Below, piece by piece: positions 1 through 8,099 of a stretch of 64,000 nt of DNA. Every line of letters begins with the position of its first letter. Position 1 is the stretch's first letter. The position numbers were made by a program, and so were the translations under genes. The DNA is taken from the NCBI RefSeq assembly GCF_030362815.1, contig NZ_JAUCGR010000001.1:1251471-1315470 (forward strand), written 5' to 3'. The stretch comes from Cellulomonas edaphi. GTDB taxonomy: Bacteria; Actinomycetota; Actinomycetes; Actinomycetales; Cellulomonadaceae. Under the pieces are notes generated by a model. That model was not told the origin of the DNA and did no database searches. It saw only the letters and a list, made by a program, of their open reading frames with translations.

Positions 1-1107
1 GTCGACGCGGACGCCAGGCCCCGAGGGCAGGCGCAGGGTGCTGATCCGGCCGGGCGCGGGCAGGAAGTTGGCGGCCGGGTCCTCGCCGTTGATGCGGAAC
101 TCGAGCGAGTGGCCGCGCGTCTCGACGTGGTCGTAGCCGAGGGGCTCGCCGGCGGCGATGCGCAGCTGCTCGCGCACGAGGTCGATGCCGCTGATCTCCT
201 CGGTGACCGGGTGCTCGACCTGGAGACGGGTGTTGACCTCGAGGAAGGAGACCGTCCCGTCGACCCCGACGAGGAACTCGCACGTCCCGGCGCCGACGTA
301 CTTCGCCTCGCGCAGGATCGCCTTGCTCGACTCGACCAGCTGGGTGCGCTGCGCGTCGGTGAGGAAGGGCGCGGGTGCCTCCTCGACCAGCTTCTGGTGA
401 CGGCGCTGCAGCGAGCAGTCGCGCGTGCTCACCACCACGACGGTGCCGTGCTCGTCGGCGAGGCACTGCGTCTCGACGTGACGCGGCTTGTCGAGGTACC
501 GCTCGACGAAGCACTCGCCGCGACCGAAGGCGGCAACCGCCTCGCGCACGGCGGACTCGAACAGCTCGTCGATCTCGTGCTCCTCGCGCACCACCTTGAG
601 CCCGCGGCCACCGCCCCCGAACGCCGCCTTGATGGCGACCGGCAGGCCGTGCTCGGCGACGAACGCGTGGATCTCCTCGACGCCGGCCACGGGGTCCGGC
701 GTGCCGGCCACGAGCGGGGCACCGGCGCGCTGCGCGATGTGCCGCGCGCTGACCTTGTCGCCCAGCGCGTCGATCGCCGCGGGCGAGGGGCCGATCCAGA
801 CGAGACCGGCGTCGATCACCGCCTGCGCGAAGCCGGCGTTCTCGGCGAGGAAGCCGTAGCCGGGGTGCACGGCGTCGGCGCCGGAGCGCTTGGCGACGTC
901 GAGCAGCTTGGCGATGTCCAGGTAGGTCTCCGCGGCACGGGCGCCGTCGAGGGCGAAGGCCTCGTCGGCGACCCGGACGTGCAGGGCCTCCCGGTCGGAG
1001 TCGGCATAGACGGCGACGGAGCCGATCCGGGCGTCCCGGCAGGCGCGGGCGATGCGGACGGCGATCTCACCGCGGTTCGCGATGAGGACCTTGGAGATGG
1101 CGGGCAC
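1..1107 (-). CDS. accA: Acetyl/propionyl-CoA carboxylase biotin carboxylase subunit (partial, 3' end outside window)
   Basis: The first 369 residues of a biotin carboxylase are visible; the gene leaves the window at base 1. The product uses ATP and bicarbonate to carboxylate biotin on the carrier domain, and the carboxyl group then passes to PccB-type subunits. The N-terminus reads [20 protein letters not shown] (biotin carboxylase N-domain). The ATP-grasp glycine loop [10 protein letters not shown] and the catalytic signature [16 protein letters not shown] follow. The carrier domain would lie beyond the window. The GTG at 1105-1107 is chosen because the family motif starts directly after it; the AGGAG at 1130-1134 is about 20 nt away, so the ribosome site is weak. 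It lies near maf, accE, pccB and birA, as in other actinobacteria. The family is certain; whether the long acyl-CoA-type subunit with fused BCCP follows is inferred. Confidence 0.93.
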   Translation of the reverse strand, partial: MPAISKVLIANRGEIAVRIARACRDARIGSVAVYADSDREALHVRVADEAFALDGARAAETYLDIAKLLDVAKRSGADAVHPGYGFLAENAGFAQAVIDAGLVWIGPSPAAIDALGDKVSARHIAQRAGAPLVAGTPDPVAGVEEIHAFVAEHGLPVAIKAAFGGGGRGLKVVREEHEIDELFESAVREAVAAFGRGECFVERYLDKPRHVETQCLADEHGTVVVVSTRDCSLQRRHQKLVEEAPAPFLTDAQRTQLVESSKAILREAKYVGAGTCEFLVGVDGTVSFLEVNTRLQVEHPVTEEISGIDLVREQLRIAAGEPLGYDHVETRGHSLEFRINGEDPAANFLPAPGRISTLRLPSGPGVRVD

Positions 1108-1304
1108 GGCTCACGGTAACGCGCGTGCTCCTGTAGGTCTGCGCGGCGCAGGGACGTCCGGACAAGATTGGGGAACCGGCCAAGGCCCCGCGCATGGCCT
1201 TTGTAGGTTCCCGACGACGACGTTCCGCGATCCTTGCGCTTTTGGGGGCCCATGGATGTCGGTTCACGACAACCTGCGCGCGCCTTGCGCTCGTCGCGTC
1301 GCGC

Positions 1305-1985
1305 TCAGCGGGCCCAGAGCTCGGGGATGGTGACGTCGATCTCGGCCAGCAGGGAGCGCAGCAGCGGCAGGCTGATGCCGACGACGCCGTGGTGGTCGCC
1401 CTCGATCCGCTCGACGAACGGGCCGCCGAGCCCGTCGATGGTGAACGCCCCCGCCACGGCGAGGGGCTCGCCGGTCGCGACGTAGGCGGCGATCTCCGCG
1501 TCGGACAGGTCGGCGAAGTGCACGACGGTCGACGAGGTCGCGCCCAGCACGGCTCCGTGCCCGGCGCCGAGCCGGCCCGGCGCCGGGGCGTCGGCCGAGG
1601 CCTCGCGCTCGTCCATGAGCCAGTGGCCGGTGTGCAGCACGCCGACCCGGCCGCGCATCGCGCGCCAGCGCGCGACCGCGTCGTCGGCGTCGGACGGCTT
1701 GCCGAGGATCTGGCCGTCGATCTCGAGCATCGAGTCGCAGCCGACCACCACGAGGTCCCCGGCGTCGGCGAGCTCGTCGGGGAGGTTCTCGGCGACGTCC
1801 TGGGCCTTCGCCTGCGCCAGCACCAGCACCGCGTCGGCGGGCTCGAGGTCGCCGAAGCGCTCGCGGGCCGCGGCCAGCGTCGCCTCCTCGTCGACCCCGG
1901 AGACCGCGACGAGGGGCTCGATGCCCGCGGCGATCAGGGTGGCGCGACGGGCGGGGGACGCGGAGGCGAGCAGCAGGCGGGTCAC
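1305..1985 (-). CDS. maf: Maf family nucleotide pyrophosphatase
   Basis: A 226-residue Maf/YhdE-type protein. Family members hydrolyse non-canonical or modified nucleoside triphosphates (dTTP, UTP, m7GTP and similar) to monophosphates. Visible motifs are the N-terminal LLLASASPARR phosphate loop (ASxSPRR type), the acidic GCDSMLEIDG motif with the catalytic aspartate, and LGKPSDADDA. The GTG at 1983-1985 puts the family motif at residues 3-10; an upstream in-frame extension has no family similarity. Maf next to accA3 and accE is a recurring actinobacterial arrangement. An 11-residue Ala/Pro-rich stretch near residue 120 is longer than in short Maf proteins. The precise nucleotide preference cannot be read from the sequence. 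Confidence 0.9.
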   Translation of the reverse strand: MTRLLLASASPARRATLIAAGIEPLVAVSGVDEEATLAAARERFGDLEPADAVLVLAQAKAQDVAENLPDELADAGDLVVVGCDSMLEIDGQILGKPSDADDAVARWRAMRGRVGVLHTGHWLMDEREASADAPAPGRLGAGHGAVLGATSSTVVHFADLSDAEIAAYVATGEPLAVAGAFTIDGLGGPFVERIEGDHHGVVGISLPLLRSLLAEIDVTIPELWAR

Positions 1986-2040
1986 GTCGCGTGAGCCTAG
2001 TCGGGGGCGCCGTGTCGGAGCGCGGGCGTAGCGTCGCCGC

Positions 2041-2916
2041 GTGACGACGATCATGGACATCCCGGTGCGAGGGGTGTTCGACCTGCGCCGATCGATCGCC
2101 TTCGGCTTCGGCCAGCGGGACGCCGGCGTGGGCGACGTCATGCGGCTCGCGTTCTGCCTCGACGGGTACCGCGAGCACGCCGCTGCGGCCGTGACGCAGC
2201 CGTCGGCGGGCGTCCTGCGTTGCGAGGTGATCGGCGGCGCCGAGCCCACGGCGGTGGCGGCCCACGTCGCGCGGGTGCTGTCCGTGGACGTGGATGGTTC
2301 GGGCTACGACGAGCTGGGGGCGCGGGACGCGCTGGTCGGCCGGGTGCAGCAACGCGCGCCGGGGTTGCGCCCGGTGCTGTTCTACTCGGCCTACGAGGCG
2401 CTGCTGTGGGCGGTGCTGTCCGCCCGGCGGCCCGAGCGGCAGATGGCGCAGGTGCGCGCGGCGCTCGCCCGCACGGAGGGGGCAGTCTTCGACGTCGCCG
2501 GCGGGCAGCTGGCGGCCGTGCCGCTGCCGTCCAGGATCCTCGAGCTCGACGCGATCGAGGGCCTGCCCGAGATCAAGGTCAGGCGCATGCACGGCGTGGC
2601 GCGCGCGGCGCTCGAGGGCAGGCTCGACACCGCGGCCCTGCGTGACCGCGACCCCACGGAGGTCTCGGCGGAGCTGCAGAAGCTCGAGGGCATCGGACCC
2701 TTCTACGCGATGCTCGCCACCGTGCGGGCGCTCGGGCACACGGACGTCGCCCCGACCGACGAGCCCCACGTCCTGGGGGCGGCGGGTCGCCTCCTCGGTC
2801 GCCCGCCCTTGTCGCCCGGCGAGTACGCCGAGCTCGCGCAGAGTTGGCGGCCGTGGCGGACCTGGGTGTCGGTGGCCATCCGCGCCGGGGAGGGTGGGAC
2901 CAAGGGGCAACGGTGA
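2041..2916 (+). CDS. HhH-GPD DNA glycosylase, 3-methyladenine glycosylase II-like
   Basis: A 291-residue helix-hairpin-helix DNA glycosylase of the AlkA/MPG-II type, which excises alkylated bases in base-excision repair. The helix-hairpin-helix KLEGIGPFYAM (about residues 214-224) is followed by DVAPTDEP, where Asp240 sits at the expected catalytic position. An AlkA-like N-terminal region (about 1-100) precedes the HhH fold (about 115-260). No iron-sulphur cysteine cluster is visible, so it is not a Nth/MutY type. It starts at GTG 2041, 55 nt from the divergent maf start, so the two genes share a short promoter region. It is one of the genes separating maf from accE. Substrate assignment rests on family resemblance only. 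Confidence 0.8.
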   Translation: MTTIMDIPVRGVFDLRRSIAFGFGQRDAGVGDVMRLAFCLDGYREHAAAAVTQPSAGVLRCEVIGGAEPTAVAAHVARVLSVDVDGSGYDELGARDALVGRVQQRAPGLRPVLFYSAYEALLWAVLSARRPERQMAQVRAALARTEGAVFDVAGGQLAAVPLPSRILELDAIEGLPEIKVRRMHGVARAALEGRLDTAALRDRDPTEVSAELQKLEGIGPFYAMLATVRALGHTDVAPTDEPHVLGAAGRLLGRPPLSPGEYAELAQSWRPWRTWVSVAIRAGEGGTKGQR

Positions 2917-2929
2917 CCGCGCCGGACGG

Positions 2930-2942
2930 GGCACAATGTGCC
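2930..2942. promoter_or_regulatory. Perfect 13-bp inverted repeat upstream of the VKOR gene
   Basis: GGCACA-A-TGTGCC lies 66 nt before the VKOR start and 13 nt after the glycosylase stop. It resembles a small repressor half-site pair and overlaps a possible -10 element (CACAAT). No regulator can be named. Confidence 0.25.
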
Positions 2943-3007
2943 GTGCCGACCGTGGTGCTCGGCGCCGACCGCGGCACCAGGCCGCCGCCAACGACGAGGA
3001 GACCGGC

Positions 3008-3682
3008 GTGAGTGACGTGAGATCGCCCGAGGACGACGTCGAGGAGTTCGACGGCCTCGACACCGACCCCGACGCGCTGCGACCGCCGACGAAGGCCTGG
3101 CGGGCACGCACCGGCATCGAGATGGTGATCTCCGGCTTCCTCGGCCTCATCGCCTCGTTCGTGCTCTCGGTCGACGCGCTCAAGCTCGCCAAGAACCCGG
3201 ACGCCGAGCTGTCGTGCAGCTTCAACGCCGTGCTCAACTGCGCGACGGTGGCCAAGCAGTGGCAGGCCACGGTCATCGGCGACATCCCCAACGCGTTCTT
3301 CGGCATCGCGGCCGAAGCCGTCGTCATCACCGTGGCGGTCGCCATCATCGGCGGCGTGTTCTTCCCGCGCTGGTACATGCTGGCCGCGCAGGCCGTCTAC
3401 ACGGTGGGCTTCCTGTTCGCGTACTGGCTCTTCTACGAGTCCATCACCGAGATCCACGCGCTGTGCCCGTGGTGCCTGATGATCACGGCCACGACGACCC
3501 TGGTGTGGGCGGGCCTGACGCGGCTCAACGTGCGCGAGGGGCACCTGGTGCTCCCCGGCCGGGCCGGACCGTGGGCGCGCCGGTTCGTGGCGTCCGGCTA
3601 CGACTGGTTCGTGACCATCGGCCTGCTCGTGGTCCTCGTGATCATCATCCTCGTCAACTACGGCGGCTCGATCTTGTCCTGA
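3008..3682 (+). CDS. Vitamin K epoxide reductase (VKOR) family membrane oxidoreductase
   Basis: A 224-residue integral membrane protein of the bacterial VKOR family. It reoxidises a periplasmic or exported DsbA-like partner and passes electrons to quinone, driving disulphide formation outside the cytoplasm. Four cysteines match the family: C70 and C78 in a loop (CSFNAVLNC) and the CPWC active site at 153-156. Hydrophobic segments lie near residues 38-58, 97-118, 122-143, 150-172 and 200-217, and the N-terminus is acidic and cytosolic. GTG 3008 is chosen because GAGGAG sits 7 nt upstream. No DsbA partner is adjacent. The downstream hairpin at 3773-3810 terminates it. Confidence 0.9.
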   Translation: MSDVRSPEDDVEEFDGLDTDPDALRPPTKAWRARTGIEMVISGFLGLIASFVLSVDALKLAKNPDAELSCSFNAVLNCATVAKQWQATVIGDIPNAFFGIAAEAVVITVAVAIIGGVFFPRWYMLAAQAVYTVGFLFAYWLFYESITEIHALCPWCLMITATTTLVWAGLTRLNVREGHLVLPGRAGPWARRFVASGYDWFVTIGLLVVLVIIILVNYGGSILS

Positions 3683-3772
3683 GCCCACTGCGGCCTAGCG
3701 CGGCGGCAGGCCTGCCGGGGCTGGCCGGCACGAAGACGGCACTGCAGCCACGCGTCGCGTGACTACCAGCAT

Positions 3773-3810
3773 GACGAAGGGGGCGCCCCCGCCGGGACGC
3801 CCCCTTCGTC
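3773..3810. terminator. Bidirectional hairpin terminator between VKOR and DUF885 genes
   Basis: The perfect 13-bp arms GACGAAGGGGGCG and CGCCCCCTTCGTC (3773-3785 and 3798-3810) flank a 12-nt loop between two convergent genes. There is no T-run, which is usual for high-GC actinobacterial terminators. Confidence 0.8.
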
Positions 3811-3814
3811 GTGC

Positions 3815-5488
3815 TCACACCGCGAACTTCGTCAGCACGTCCAGCGGGAGCGACCCCATGCCGAGCGCGCGGGCGTGGAAGTCACGCAGCCCCATGCCCT
3901 GCGCGGCGGCCTTGTCGCGCGTCTGCTCCCAGAGTCGCTGACCGATCTTGTAGGACGGCGCCTGCCCGGGCCAGCCCAGGTAGCGGTTCCACTCGAAGCG
4001 GATGAACGCCTCGGGCATGTTGACGTTGGCGTACAGGAACTCCCAGCCCTTGTCGGCGTCCCACGTGCCGCCGCCCCATCGCTCCGGGGCGGCCAGGCCG
4101 AGGTGGACGCCGATGTCGAACACGACGCGGGCGGCACGCATCCGCTGCCCGTCGAGCATGCCGAGGCGGTCGCCGGGGTTGTCGAGGAACCCGAGGTCCG
4201 CCATGAGCCGCTCGGCGTACAGCGCCCAGCCCTCGCCGTAGCCCGAGGTCCAGCACGCCAGCCGGCGCCACGTGTTGAGCGTCGCGCGCTCGAACACCGC
4301 CTGGCCGATCTGCAGGTGATGTCCCGGCACGCCCTCGTGGTAGACCGTCGTCTTCTCGCGCCAGGTGTTGAACGTGGTGACCGACGGCGGGACGGACCAC
4401 CACATGCGGCCCGGACGCGTGAAGTCGTCCGACGGGCCCGTGTAGTAGATGCCACCGTTCTGGGTCGGCGCGATCCGGCACTCGAGGGTGCGCACGGGGT
4501 CGGGGATGTCGAAGTGCACACCCGCGAGCGCCTCGATCGCGGCGTCCGAGGTCTCCTGCATCCACGCGCGCAGCTCGTCGGTGCCGTGCAGCGTGAGGCT
4601 CGGGTCGGCGTCGAGCACCGCGACGGCGTCCTGGACCGAGGCGCCCGGCCCCGCGATCTCGGCGGCCACCGCCTCCTGCTCGGCGACCACACGGGCGAGC
4701 TCCTCGAGGCCCCACTGGTAGGTCTCCTCGAGGTCCACCGTCGCGCCGAGGAACTCGCGCGACCACAGCGCGTACCGCTCGCGCCCAGCAGCGTCCTGGC
4801 TCGGCGCCTGGGGCGCGAGCTCGTCACGGAGGAAGTCGTGCAGCGTGCTGTACGCCTGGCGCGCTGCGGTCGCTCCACGCTCCAGCTCGGCGCGCACCAG
4901 CGAGCAGGCCGCGGAGTCGTCGAGCTCCGCGCCCGCGACGAACGAGACGAAGAACGAGTCGGCGCCGGCCAGCTCGGCCGACTGCTCGATGCCCTGCTCC
5001 ACCTGCCGGATCGCGGCGACCCCGCCGCGCGAGGCGCCGAGCCGCAGCGACTCGATGTAGCCGTCCACGGCGCCCGGGAGGGCGTTCAGCCGGGCCGCGA
5101 CGTTCTCCCAGTCCTGCAGGGTGGCCGTCGGCATGATGTCGAACACGTCGCGCAGCGCCTGCACGGGCGAGGCGATGTTGTTGAGGTAGCGCAGCTGCTC
5201 GCCCGCCTCGTGGAGCTCGAGCTCGAGCCCGAGGCGCTCGCGCATCGCGGCGAGGGTGATGTGGTCGGTCTCGTCCTGAGGCGTCTGCTGGTCCAGCTGC
5301 GAGAGCGTGGCCCGGGCGGCGTCGGCCCGTGCCTCGTGACCGGCGGGGGAGAGGTCGGTCATCTCGTGGTCGTGCCCCGCGATGCCCATCTCGGTGGCAG
5401 CCAGGGGGTCCAGCGTGGCGTAGATGCTGATGTGGTCCTCGGCGACCTGGTCGATCCCGGTCGTCGCGCGCGGCGTCGTCGTCGTCAT
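3815..5488 (-). CDS. DUF885 family protein, probable zinc metallohydrolase
   Basis: A 557-residue cytosolic protein of the DUF885 family. It carries the family's signature HEGVPGHHLQ near residue 380, an HExxHH-like zinc site, followed by a GYGEGWALYAERLM segment with a glutamate in the position expected for a third ligand. This organisation resembles gluzincin peptidases, so peptidase or amidase activity is likely but unproven. No signal peptide is visible. The start is ATG 5486-5488, preceded by an AT-richer stretch that could hold a promoter. Length is normal for the family. It stands alone between a convergent VKOR gene and the DUF222 gene read in the same direction 156 nt upstream; no pathway context is visible. 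Confidence 0.85.
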   Translation of the reverse strand: MTTTTPRATTGIDQVAEDHISIYATLDPLAATEMGIAGHDHEMTDLSPAGHEARADAARATLSQLDQQTPQDETDHITLAAMRERLGLELELHEAGEQLRYLNNIASPVQALRDVFDIMPTATLQDWENVAARLNALPGAVDGYIESLRLGASRGGVAAIRQVEQGIEQSAELAGADSFFVSFVAGAELDDSAACSLVRAELERGATAARQAYSTLHDFLRDELAPQAPSQDAAGRERYALWSREFLGATVDLEETYQWGLEELARVVAEQEAVAAEIAGPGASVQDAVAVLDADPSLTLHGTDELRAWMQETSDAAIEALAGVHFDIPDPVRTLECRIAPTQNGGIYYTGPSDDFTRPGRMWWSVPPSVTTFNTWREKTTVYHEGVPGHHLQIGQAVFERATLNTWRRLACWTSGYGEGWALYAERLMADLGFLDNPGDRLGMLDGQRMRAARVVFDIGVHLGLAAPERWGGGTWDADKGWEFLYANVNMPEAFIRFEWNRYLGWPGQAPSYKIGQRLWEQTRDKAAAQGMGLRDFHARALGMGSLPLDVLTKFAV

Positions 5489-5644
5489 CGCACCGACATT
5501 ACCCGCGAGTAGGTTGCCCGTACCGCCACGTTTTCCCGACCATCGGAGCTCGTTGCCCGGTGCGGTCGGCCCGTGCCGATCGGCCCGCTGCGCCCACGCT
5601 TCGACACCGTGGGGCAGGCGCCCCAGCTGCGCGAAGGCGCGGAC

Positions 5645-7192
5645 CTACGCACTTCGCGCCTCAGGTTCGGTCCCGCGATCGCGTGGCGCGCCAGGCTCGG
5701 CCACCACGCGACCGAGGGAGTCGCGAAGGATGTACTGCGGCGGGCTCGCTGGTGGGGGCGGACCCCCGCGAGCCCCACCGTCAACGCCACGGATCCGCAC
5801 CGGCACGCGCTCGAGCGTCAGGTCGCGCGCGTGGACGACGTGGTGGTGGAAGCTGCAGAGAGCAGCCGCGTTGTCGAGCGAGGTGGACCCGCCGTCGCGA
5901 TCCCACCAGCGGATGTGGTGGATCTCCGTCCATCGCACCTGCCGCTCGCAGCCGGGCCACGCGCAGCCCCCGTCACGCGCGATGACCGCCCGACGGTGAG
6001 CGCCCGTATAGCGGCGCTTCGTCCGGCCGAGGTCGAGCGGGAGCCCGTCGGCGGACAGCGCGACACGCGTGATCTCGCAGTCGCACAGGATGCGCACTGT
6101 CTCCGAGGCCGGCACCACCGTCCCGTCCTCGAGCGTCGCGGCGGGGAACCCGTCCGCCGCGTCAAGGCTCGCCGCCAGACCGCCGTCGCCCATGGGCGTC
6201 ACGCGGGAGTCGCATCGCTCGCGGTCCTGGTGCTTCCCGTGCTCCTGATCGTTGTCGCCGCCCTCGTGGCCCTCGCGGCGTGCGTGGCCCTCGCGGTCCT
6301 CGGTCGCCTCGCCACGCGCGCTGCGCCGGTCCGCGGCCTCGCGCTCGTAGCGGCGCAGCCCTGCGAGTGTCTCCTCGCGCAGGATCAGCGACACGTGCGG
6401 GCGCACGGCCGCGCCGGGGGACGTCGTGGGGGAATCGAGTGCAGCCCTGGCGACATCGACCAGTGCATCGGCGCGGGCTTGCTCGGGCTCGCGGTCGGGG
6501 CCCGGTCGATTGCCCGTCGCCTCGAGCGCGAGCCGCAGCGTGTGCCCCGAGATCCGGTCGAGGAGCCCGCTGATCCTGGTGCCGTCGGGCGAATCGGTCA
6601 GGCGCAGGTACCTCGCTCGCCGCTGCGCGTCGTGGTCACGCTGCAGCTGGCCCGGCGAGAACTCGGCGACGATGCCGGCCACCTTGCGCGCGAACGTCGG
6701 CGCGTCGAGCCGCCGGCCGAGGTCGACGAGCCGGCGCTGCACGCCGGGCGACCGCAGCAGTGCCTCGACGTCGGGCGACGCGGTCGCCAACGCCCGGGCG
6801 ATGGGTTCGACGTGACCGAGGGGCACCTCGCCGTCGTCGACGGCTGCGGCGAGGTCCGGCATCGAGCCGAGCGCATCGGCCTGCCGCACCTCGCGCGAGG
6901 CGGCCCCCAGGCCCGACCTCGACGATCGCGAGTGCGCCGCCTCGAACGAAGGATCCCCGGGACGCATCGTCGTACCGGCCTCCCGTTCCGCTCGAAGCCA
7001 CCGGCTCTTGGTCGTGGCGGTCACACCCGCGATCCGCGCGAGCTGAGCGAGCACCTCGCGCCGTGCCGGCCCGGACCAGTCGATCCCGGAGTCCAGCGCG
7101 GCTGACACCCGGCCCAACGTCGCTCGAATGGCATCGAAGTCCTCCACCATGGCCCGCGGGAGATCCGGCGCGGTCGAGGACGATTCGAACAT
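5645..7192 (-). CDS. DUF222/13E12-repeat family HNH endonuclease
   Basis: A 515-residue protein of the actinobacterial 13E12 (DUF222) family. An N-terminal DUF222 helical region covers roughly residues 10-300. A charged low-complexity linker rich in Glu, Gly, His and Arg (about 310-350) follows. The C-terminal HNH nuclease (about 410-455) shows CAWPGC, HHIRWWDRDGGS, the Asn of LDNAAALC, and SFHHH. The ATG at 7190-7192 is chosen because the protein then begins Met-Phe-Glu, and this start lies inside a perfect actinobacterial SOS box at 7185-7200, so LexA control is expected. Family members are often multicopy, and several in M. tuberculosis are LexA-regulated. The biological role is unknown. 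It belongs to the segment interrupting the acyl-CoA carboxylase locus. Confidence 0.85.
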   Translation of the reverse strand: MFESSSTAPDLPRAMVEDFDAIRATLGRVSAALDSGIDWSGPARREVLAQLARIAGVTATTKSRWLRAEREAGTTMRPGDPSFEAAHSRSSRSGLGAASREVRQADALGSMPDLAAAVDDGEVPLGHVEPIARALATASPDVEALLRSPGVQRRLVDLGRRLDAPTFARKVAGIVAEFSPGQLQRDHDAQRRARYLRLTDSPDGTRISGLLDRISGHTLRLALEATGNRPGPDREPEQARADALVDVARAALDSPTTSPGAAVRPHVSLILREETLAGLRRYEREAADRRSARGEATEDREGHARREGHEGGDNDQEHGKHQDRERCDSRVTPMGDGGLAASLDAADGFPAATLEDGTVVPASETVRILCDCEITRVALSADGLPLDLGRTKRRYTGAHRRAVIARDGGCAWPGCERQVRWTEIHHIRWWDRDGGSTSLDNAAALCSFHHHVVHARDLTLERVPVRIRGVDGGARGGPPPPASPPQYILRDSLGRVVAEPGAPRDRGTEPEARSA

Positions 7193-7200
7193 GTGTTCGA
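7185..7200. promoter_or_regulatory. LexA binding site (SOS box) overlapping the DUF222/HNH start codon
   Basis: TCGAAC-ATGT-GTTCGA matches the actinobacterial/mycobacterial SOS box TCGAAC(N4)GTTCGA in all twelve arm positions. The gene's ATG (7190-7192, minus strand) lies inside the box, so bound LexA would cover the translation start region. Confidence 0.85.
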
Positions 7201-7319
7201 TTCTACGCCGATCGGATGCCCCACGGAAGGGGGCGCAGCAGGATGTGGACGACAGAATTCGCCTCTGCCGTCGTTGGCGCAGCCCTAGGCTCGGACCCCC
7301 GCCAGCGTGAAGGAGCACC

Positions 7320-7889
7320 GTGCAAGGCACCGCGCGCGTCTGGGTCCACCACCGCCTGATCTGGCTCGCGGATGCGTCGACCGAGACCGACGGGGACCGG
7401 GAGCTCGCGTTCGCCGACCTGCTCGGCAGCTACGAGGACGAGTCGGCCGTCATGGTCTGGCCCGGCATCCACACGGGGACGATCGAGTTCACCTGGGCCC
7501 TGCACGACGAGGCGCCGCCGGCAGATCGCCAGGGCTGGGACGACGTCGCTGAAGCGATGCTCGCCCTACCCTCCGGTGTCCTCGCGGTGCGGGGGTTCTC
7601 CGACGACGAGGTGCTCGTGGAGCACCGCCCGGGGCGGTACGCGGTGCGGTGCTGGGCGCGCGGCCGCGACCTCGAGCACGACGGCGGCGTCGTCGGGATC
7701 GCACAGGAGACGTTTCACCTGGACCTGTGGCTCGTCGAGCAGCTCCCGCCGTGGGTCGCACCCGAACCGCTCTCACGCGAGCAGGTCCACGAGGAGCTGT
7801 ACCGCATCGGCATGGCGCTAGGAGCCGGCAACGACGGCTTTGCTCACGACGAGGATCCCGTGGACCCCTGGGCGCGCCCAGCGGGGTGA
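7320..7889 (+). CDS. Hypothetical protein, 189 residues
   Basis: I do not recognise the family. The 189-residue product is soluble and acidic, with no signal peptide, membrane segment or cysteine-rich motif. It is rich in Trp (VWVHHRLIWL near the N-terminus; FTWALHD; WLVEQLPPWV), which suggests a compact beta-rich fold. GTG 7320 is supported by GAAGGAG at 7308-7314. It runs away from the SOS-controlled DUF222 gene, with 127 nt between the two starts, so the SOS box could also influence its promoter. Its stop codon at 7887-7889 abuts the accE stop on the other strand. Codon use resembles its neighbours. Confidence 0.75.
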   Translation: MQGTARVWVHHRLIWLADASTETDGDRELAFADLLGSYEDESAVMVWPGIHTGTIEFTWALHDEAPPADRQGWDDVAEAMLALPSGVLAVRGFSDDEVLVEHRPGRYAVRCWARGRDLEHDGGVVGIAQETFHLDLWLVEQLPPWVAPEPLSREQVHEELYRIGMALGAGNDGFAHDEDPVDPWARPAG

Positions 7890-8099
7890 TCAGCCCCGCA
7901 GGCTCCAGCGCCACGCATCCGCCCCGGCGCCCCACGTCGCCGACCCACGCAGGCCCGCGCGGCGGTCGGCCCAAGCGGAGTGCGCGAGGGGCTCGTCCTC
8001 GGGCGCGGCGACCGCCTGCGAGATGAGCCCCGCCACGAGCGCGGCCAGCTCGTGGTCGTCGGGCGCGCCGCGCACCACCTGGACGTGCGAGTCACTCAT
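7890..8099 (-). CDS. accE: Acyl-CoA carboxylase epsilon subunit
   Basis: A 69-residue protein matching the small actinobacterial epsilon subunit that stabilises acyl-CoA carboxylase holoenzymes by bridging the biotinylated alpha and the carboxyltransferase beta subunits. The family pattern is visible: VVRGAPDDHELAALVAGL at the N-terminus and a Trp/Arg-containing tail (WGAGADAWRWSLRG). The start ATG at 8097-8099 overlaps the end of the 182-residue gene by 8 nt, so translation is coupled and the order is pccB, hypothetical, accE. The stop abuts the convergent hypothetical gene. In many relatives maf follows directly; here about 5.9 kb of other genes intervene. Confidence 0.82.
   Translation of the reverse strand: MSDSHVQVVRGAPDDHELAALVAGLISQAVAAPEDEPLAHSAWADRRAGLRGSATWGAGADAWRWSLRG

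Noticed and set aside
1108..1304. Possible small gene between the biotin carboxylase and maf
   Set aside because: Only short frames without ribosome sites or plausible composition; no structure beyond ordinary intergenic sequence.
1264..3378. 704-residue minus-strand frame spanning maf and the glycosylase region
   Set aside because: Out of frame with Maf, composed of Arg/Gly/Pro runs and crossing two well-supported genes.
5645..7192. DUF222/HNH gene as an insertion sequence or homing endonuclease
   Set aside because: No terminal inverted repeats, target duplication or host-gene interruption is visible; the family is chromosomal and SOS-controlled.
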